Shown: in pieces, positions 60,777 through 64,000 of the stretch
Layout: each line of letters opens with the position of its first letter
Position numbering within the stretch: position 1 is the first letter of the stretch
Source: Pirellulales bacterium
GTDB lineage: Bacteria; Planctomycetota; Planctomycetia; Pirellulales; JAEUIK01
Direction of reading: 5' to 3'
DNA length: 64,000 bases
Assembly (NCBI GenBank): GCA_019694455.1
Contig: JAIBBY010000006.1
Location: 59,090 to 123,089 of the forward strand
Program-made: the position numbers and the translations under genes
Notes under the pieces: model-generated
Seen by the model: only the letters and a program-made list of their open reading frames with translations
What the model was told of the DNA's origin: nothing
Database searches by the model: none

Positions 60777-61617
60777 AGTCGTGCGGGCCGTGCAGCGAGG
60801 CGTGCAGCTTGTTGAGCGCCTCGGTTTCGATTTGACGGACGCGCTCGCGGGTGAGGCCAAGCGACTCGCCAATTTCCTTGAGCGTGTGCGCCTGTTGATC
60901 GTGCAGGCCAAACCGCATGCGGAGCACGGTCGCCTCGCGAGAGTCCATCGTCTCCAGCATGCCGAGCACCTGATGCAGCGCGTCGCTTTCGACCAGCTCG
61001 TCTTCGGGATTCTTGGCGCGCTCGTCCATCACCATCTCGCCGAGCGACCAGCCCGCCTCGGCCTGATCGGTTTGAGGGGTGGAGTTGTAAATGCGAATCG
61101 CCTTCTTGATGATCGGCAGTTTGTTGCGCGGCAGGCCGAGGACGCGGGCGACTTCTTCCGGGGTGGGGGTGCGGCCCAGTTCTTCGGTCAGGCGACTTGA
61201 GGCGCGGCGCCACTTGGAGAGCAGTTCGACCATGTAGGCCGGAATGCGAATGGTCTTGGCGGTGTTGATGAGCGCCCGCTTGATCGACTGCTTGATCCAA
61301 TAGCTGGCGTAGGTGCTGAAGCGGGTGCCCATGGCGGGGTCGAACCCTTCGACCGCGCGCAGCAGGCCGAGGTTGCCCTCTTCGATCAGGTCTTGCAGGG
61401 CCAGCCCCTTGCCGCTGTAGCCGCGGGCGATGTTGACCACCAGCCGCAGATTAGCGCGGACCATCTGGTCGCGAGCGGCGGTGTCTCCCTCGCCAATCCG
61501 GACTGCGAGTTGCTGCTCCAACTCGGCGGTGAGCAGGGCCGTCTCGTTGATTTCGCGGAGATAGGTTTCGAGCGGTGATTGGACCGCCAGCGATGCTTTG
61601 CGACGGGTCTTGCTCAT
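60769..61617 (-). CDS. RpoD-like (group 2) RNA polymerase sigma factor
   Basis: A 282-residue sigma-70 protein lacking region 1.1. Region 1.2: SPLETYLREINETALLTAEL. Region 2: ANLRLVVNIARGYSGKGLAL, DLIEEGNLGLLRAVEGFD, FSTYASYWIKQSIKRALI (RNA polymerase and -10 contacts). Region 3: RIPAYMVELLSKWRRASSRL. Region 4: TLKEIGESLGLTRERVRQIE (-35 HTH). The compact size fits group 2 or 3 alternative sigma factors, probably for stress or starvation. It is preceded by the small anchored gene in the opposite direction, sharing a 262-bp divergent gap. Distinct from the two ECF sigma factors in this window. Confidence 0.95.
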   Translation of the reverse strand: MSKTRRKASLAVQSPLETYLREINETALLTAELEQQLAVRIGEGDTAARDQMVRANLRLVVNIARGYSGKGLALQDLIEEGNLGLLRAVEGFDPAMGTRFSTYASYWIKQSIKRALINTAKTIRIPAYMVELLSKWRRASSRLTEELGRTPTPEEVARVLGLPRNKLPIIKKAIRIYNSTPQTDQAEAGWSLGEMVMDERAKNPEDELVESDALHQVLGMLETMDSREATVLRMRFGLHDQQAHTLKEIGESLGLTRERVRQIETEALNKLHASLHGPHDFN

Positions 61618-61879
61618 ATAATTTCGTTGGGCGGCGCCAGTCTGTAGGTGCTATCAATGCCAGCATTCACATCGACGGGCTCGCGCGCGTTTCTGCACAG
61701 GCCGCACGGCGAGTCGCCGTGAACGGAATGTGAGTCGTGTTCGGGGGATAGCGATGAAACCGGCCCGTCCGACAACGACCGGCGACCGGGCCGCGTGGTA
61801 CGATTTGAGCCATAAATGGCGCCGGTTGTGCCGATCGCGCCGCGCTTGGGCAGCGGCGACTGGCTGGGAGCCAATCGAA

Positions 61880-62455
61880 ATGGATACCGCAATCCACAAT
61901 GCGTTGGTCGATCGGCGACCGGCGCGGTGGCGATTGCCGCGTTGGAGCCTGCGCGGGCTCTTGGTGCTGGTCACGCTGACGGCAATGATCTTTGCCTTCT
62001 ATGCAAGTTTTGTGCGCTCGAAACAGATTGAGGAACAGGCAATGAGCGAACTAACCTCGCACCTGCCGGGAGGCGTTAGGCTTGTGGTGGAGCGCGATTT
62101 GATTGGCCCGCCGCTCGTCAAACAGTGGCTGCCCCGACATCCGCTGTTGGTGCGGGTGACGCGCATCTCGGTGCATTCCGATGGGGCCGTGGGCATGCGG
62201 AGCGAGGCCGGTTTGCAGCACATTGAGACGGGCCTGACCGACGCGCAACTTGCCAAACTCGCTCAGCATCTGACCGATTTCTCCTACTTGAATAGCCTGT
62301 GTTTGGAAAGCGACCTAATCACTTGCGTCGGCTTGGCGCATTTGGCGCAGGTCAAACAACTGAAGCGGCTTGATCTGCGCTGCCCGCAGGTGACCGAAAG
62401 CGGCATCCGCCAGTTGGAAACGGCGATACCCGGCCTGCGCGTGTTCGACGATTGA
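61880..62455 (+). CDS. Anchored LRR-like protein, planctomycete SLR-type N-terminus
   Basis: A 191-residue protein with a basic start (RRPARWRLPRW), one membrane helix SLRGLLVLVTLTAMIFAFYA, and then a soluble part. The end has leucine-rich-repeat-like spacing: LNSLCLESDLITCVGLAHLA, KQLKRLDLRCPQVTESGIRQ, LETAIPGLRVF. This is the same SLR(G/S)L(L/F)VL-type anchor as the protein at 6233. ATG 61880 follows GGGAG by 9 nt, which favours it; ATG 61754 would add 42 residues. Function unknown; divergent from the sigma gene. Confidence 0.6.
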   Translation: MDTAIHNALVDRRPARWRLPRWSLRGLLVLVTLTAMIFAFYASFVRSKQIEEQAMSELTSHLPGGVRLVVERDLIGPPLVKQWLPRHPLLVRVTRISVHSDGAVGMRSEAGLQHIETGLTDAQLAKLAQHLTDFSYLNSLCLESDLITCVGLAHLAQVKQLKRLDLRCPQVTESGIRQLETAIPGLRVFDD

Positions 62456-62474
62456 GCGCGGCGCCGATTGCCGT

Positions 62475-62660
62475 TTACGGTCCGGCGGCGGCGGGCATGC
62501 GCTCGCCGGTTTCGCCCGTCTCGGGGACGATCTGTTCGTCGAGCGACAAGACATACATGGCCATGCCGGCGAGCATGAGCACAACGATGGCCCACACGCG
62601 CCAGTCTTTGTGCGGAGCGCGGCGTGGTTTTTGTTGATGGCCGTGGTGGGGTTGATTCAT
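62475..62660 (-). CDS. Small single-helix membrane protein
   Basis: 61 residues: a short basic N-terminus (HQQKPRRAPHKDW), one membrane helix (VWAIVVLMLAGMAMYVLSLD) and a short acidic tail (EQIVPETGETGERMP). Planctomycete genomes often carry short proteins of this kind; the function is not known. It lies 63 bp downstream of the cysteine desulfurase gene on the same strand and is convergent with the LRR-like gene (19-bp gap). Assigned as a gene from its typical layout, without other support. Confidence 0.5.
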   Translation of the reverse strand: MNQPHHGHQQKPRRAPHKDWRVWAIVVLMLAGMAMYVLSLDEQIVPETGETGERMPAAAGP

Positions 62661-62723
62661 CGGAATCGGATCCTGGTTGTTGGTGTAGGCTTGCTGGGCG
62701 GCGCGGAGCGCTGCCGTCGTAAA

Positions 62724-63917
62724 CTAGCTCATGCTGCTGAGGGCGCGCAACCGGCGGACGGTATGGGCCGTGTTTTCGATGGCAAAGTCGACTTCTTCCT
62801 CGGTATTGAACCGCCCCAAGCCAAAGCGGAGACTGGCGCGGGTGAGATCATCGGACAGGCCAATCGCCCGCAAGACGTGGCTCGGTTCGGGATTGGCCGA
62901 GGTGCAGGCGCTGCCGGAACTGACGGCCAGATCGCGCATGTTCATCATCAAGGCCTCGCCATCGACGTAGGCGAAGCTGAGATTGAGATTGCCGGCGAGG
63001 CGGAGACCTGGTTGGTCGAGCGCGGGGCCATTCACGGCCACCCCTTCGAGCGCGGTCATCAGCCCATGGGCCAGCCGATCGCGCAAGCTGGCGAGTCGGG
63101 CAGACTCGGCGGCAAGGTTTTCCAGGCACAATCCTAGCGCGGCGGCGAAGCCGACGATGCCGGGGACATTGAGCGTGCCGCTGCGAAAACCCCATTCCTG
63201 GCCACCGCCATCGACCAACGGTTGCAGCCGAACGCTGGGGGCGCGGCGGCGCACGTAGAGCGCGCCGATCCCTTTGGGACCATAAATCTTGTGGGCGGTG
63301 AAGCTCAACAGGTCGACTTGCAGCCGATCGACATCGACCGGCAGCTTGCCAACCGCCTGGGTGGCATCGCAGTGGAGCAGCACGCCGCGCTCGCGGCAGT
63401 GCCGGCCGATCTCGGCCAGCGGTTGAATGACGCCAATCTCGTTGTTGGCGAGCATGACGGAGACGAGACAGGTGTCGTCGCGCAAGGCATCGGCCACTTG
63501 CTGCGGATCGAGCCAGCCGCAGCGAGGACTGCCCATCTGCTGAGGCTGTAGAAGCGTGACCTCGTAGCCGCGGCGACTGAGCTTTTCGAGCGGATCGAGC
63601 ACCGCGCGGTGCTCGGTGGTCACGCTCACCAAATGGCTGCCGCGTCGGCGGCGGCGCTCGGCCACGCCGCGAATGGCCAGGTTGTTGCTTTCGGTAGCGC
63701 CGCTGGTGAAGACGATTTCGCGCTCGCTGGCGCCGATGGTTTGGGCGATCTGGGCGCGCGCCGTCTCGACCGCCTCGTGCGCTTGATGGCCAAAGCTATG
63801 ACTGGTGCTGCCGGCGTTGCCGTAGATCTCGCTCCAATAGGGCGCCATGGCCGCGACCACTTTGGGGTCGACCCGCGTGGTGGCGTGGTTGTCCATGTAG
63901 ATCGGCAGGTCGATCAC
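62724..63917 (-). CDS. iscS: Cysteine desulfurase (IscS/NifS family)
   Basis: A 397-residue PLP enzyme that releases sulfur from cysteine for Fe-S clusters and tRNA thiolation. [20 protein letters not shown] is the family opening. [20 protein letters not shown] and [16 protein letters not shown] hold PLP contacts, [20 protein letters not shown] carries the Schiff-base Lys, and [20 protein letters not shown] the catalytic persulfide Cys. The extended loop around this Cys suggests the IscS type (group I). Start GTG 63917 fits the family length; TTG 63965 and ATG 63895 are possible. No iscU or iscR is visible before the window ends. Confidence 0.95.
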   Translation of the reverse strand: MIDLPIYMDNHATTRVDPKVVAAMAPYWSEIYGNAGSTSHSFGHQAHEAVETARAQIAQTIGASEREIVFTSGATESNNLAIRGVAERRRRRGSHLVSVTTEHRAVLDPLEKLSRRGYEVTLLQPQQMGSPRCGWLDPQQVADALRDDTCLVSVMLANNEIGVIQPLAEIGRHCRERGVLLHCDATQAVGKLPVDVDRLQVDLLSFTAHKIYGPKGIGALYVRRRAPSVRLQPLVDGGGQEWGFRSGTLNVPGIVGFAAALGLCLENLAAESARLASLRDRLAHGLMTALEGVAVNGPALDQPGLRLAGNLNLSFAYVDGEALMMNMRDLAVSSGSACTSANPEPSHVLRAIGLSDDLTRASLRFGLGRFNTEEEVDFAIENTAHTVRRLRALSSMS

Positions 63918-64000
63918 CGGGGCGCTCTGAGAATGCGATTTTGATACATACGTACAGTACGACAATTGACGCGCGGGCTCAACGCAATTTTTTGTACAAA

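Noticed and set aside
1..64000. CRISPR arrays, insertion sequences, prophage or rRNA
   Set aside because: No regularly spaced repeats, no transposase, integrase or phage structural genes and no rRNA sequence could be seen in the window.

Overview
The window looks like part of a high-GC planctomycete chromosome, most likely from the Pirellulales. Four things point there. An ECF sigma factor gene overlaps a Ser/Thr kinase gene that carries C-terminal WD40 repeats. Several small membrane proteins start with an N-terminal NPYQ motif or with an SLR-(L/F)-VL(V/T) membrane anchor. There are two PEP-CTERM proteins, and a DUF1571 and a DUF1569 protein. Genes lie on both strands in short operons with 4-bp ATGA overlaps. 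GTG and TTG starts are common, and Shine-Dalgarno sequences are often weak. I found no CRISPR array, rRNA, convincing tRNA, or transposase gene.

Layout. 0.1-6.6 kb: universal stress protein, HEMGH metallopeptidase, FtsH, a probable PPi-dependent phosphofructokinase and a small anchored protein. 6.7-9.7 kb (minus strand): FKBP isomerase with a clear terminator, then a TIM-barrel isomerase-like gene followed by a UbiA prenyltransferase. 9.8-14.3 kb: two tandem NPYQ membrane proteins, a DUF116-polyprenyl synthase fusion, a chorismate-lyase-like (UbiC/DUF98) protein and an isolated CobL-type methyltransferase. With the UbiA/TIM pair these form the most suggestive metabolic neighbourhood in the window: tail synthesis, ring formation, prenylation and methylation. 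14.4-18.4 kb: an orphan acidic protein, the 54-bp copied tail of a transporter gene, DUF1571, an MBL-fold hydrolase and a lower-GC family-2 glycosyltransferase. 18.9-29.5 kb: UvrA and a GH2-like fragment protein, a lipoprotein, a ThiF/MoeB E1-like enzyme, GDPD plus thioesterase, a BT1-type transporter and a secreted clan-GH-A hydrolase.

29.5-30.3 kb is a 786-bp gene-free stretch rich in inverted repeats. It leads into the ECF sigma/kinase-WD40 pair (30.3-34.1 kb). 34.3-42.6 kb: PEP-CTERM protein, OpgC-like acyltransferase, secreted beta-propeller protein, Tat-exported TIM barrel, glucose-6-phosphate isomerase, a third NPYQ protein, an LssY_C protein and a PII protein. 42.7-49.7 kb: transglutaminase, a second ECF sigma with its anti-sigma factor, thioredoxin-like protein, GNAT, flavin monooxygenase and a coupled pair of secreted proteins. 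49.9-55.6 kb: DUF1569, VTT/DedA protein, a PEP-CTERM SGNH hydrolase and a four-gene operon encoding two ABC-2 exporters. 56.2-60.8 kb: a cell-surface sugar operon (GT-C-like protein, DPM-type GT2, nucleotidyltransferase, epimerase). 60.8-64 kb: RpoD-like sigma factor, a small anchored LRR-like protein and cysteine desulfurase.

The points most worth following up are the split prenylation-type gene neighbourhood around the DUF116-polyprenyl synthase fusion; a 42-nt two-armed intergenic element present at 18.63 and 35.29 kb with identical arm spacing; the layered repeat and hairpin leader ahead of the ECF sigma/kinase operon; the detached 54-bp gene tail at 15.10 kb; and the duplicated NPYQ genes. 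All family assignments come from reading sequence motifs; no database search was run.
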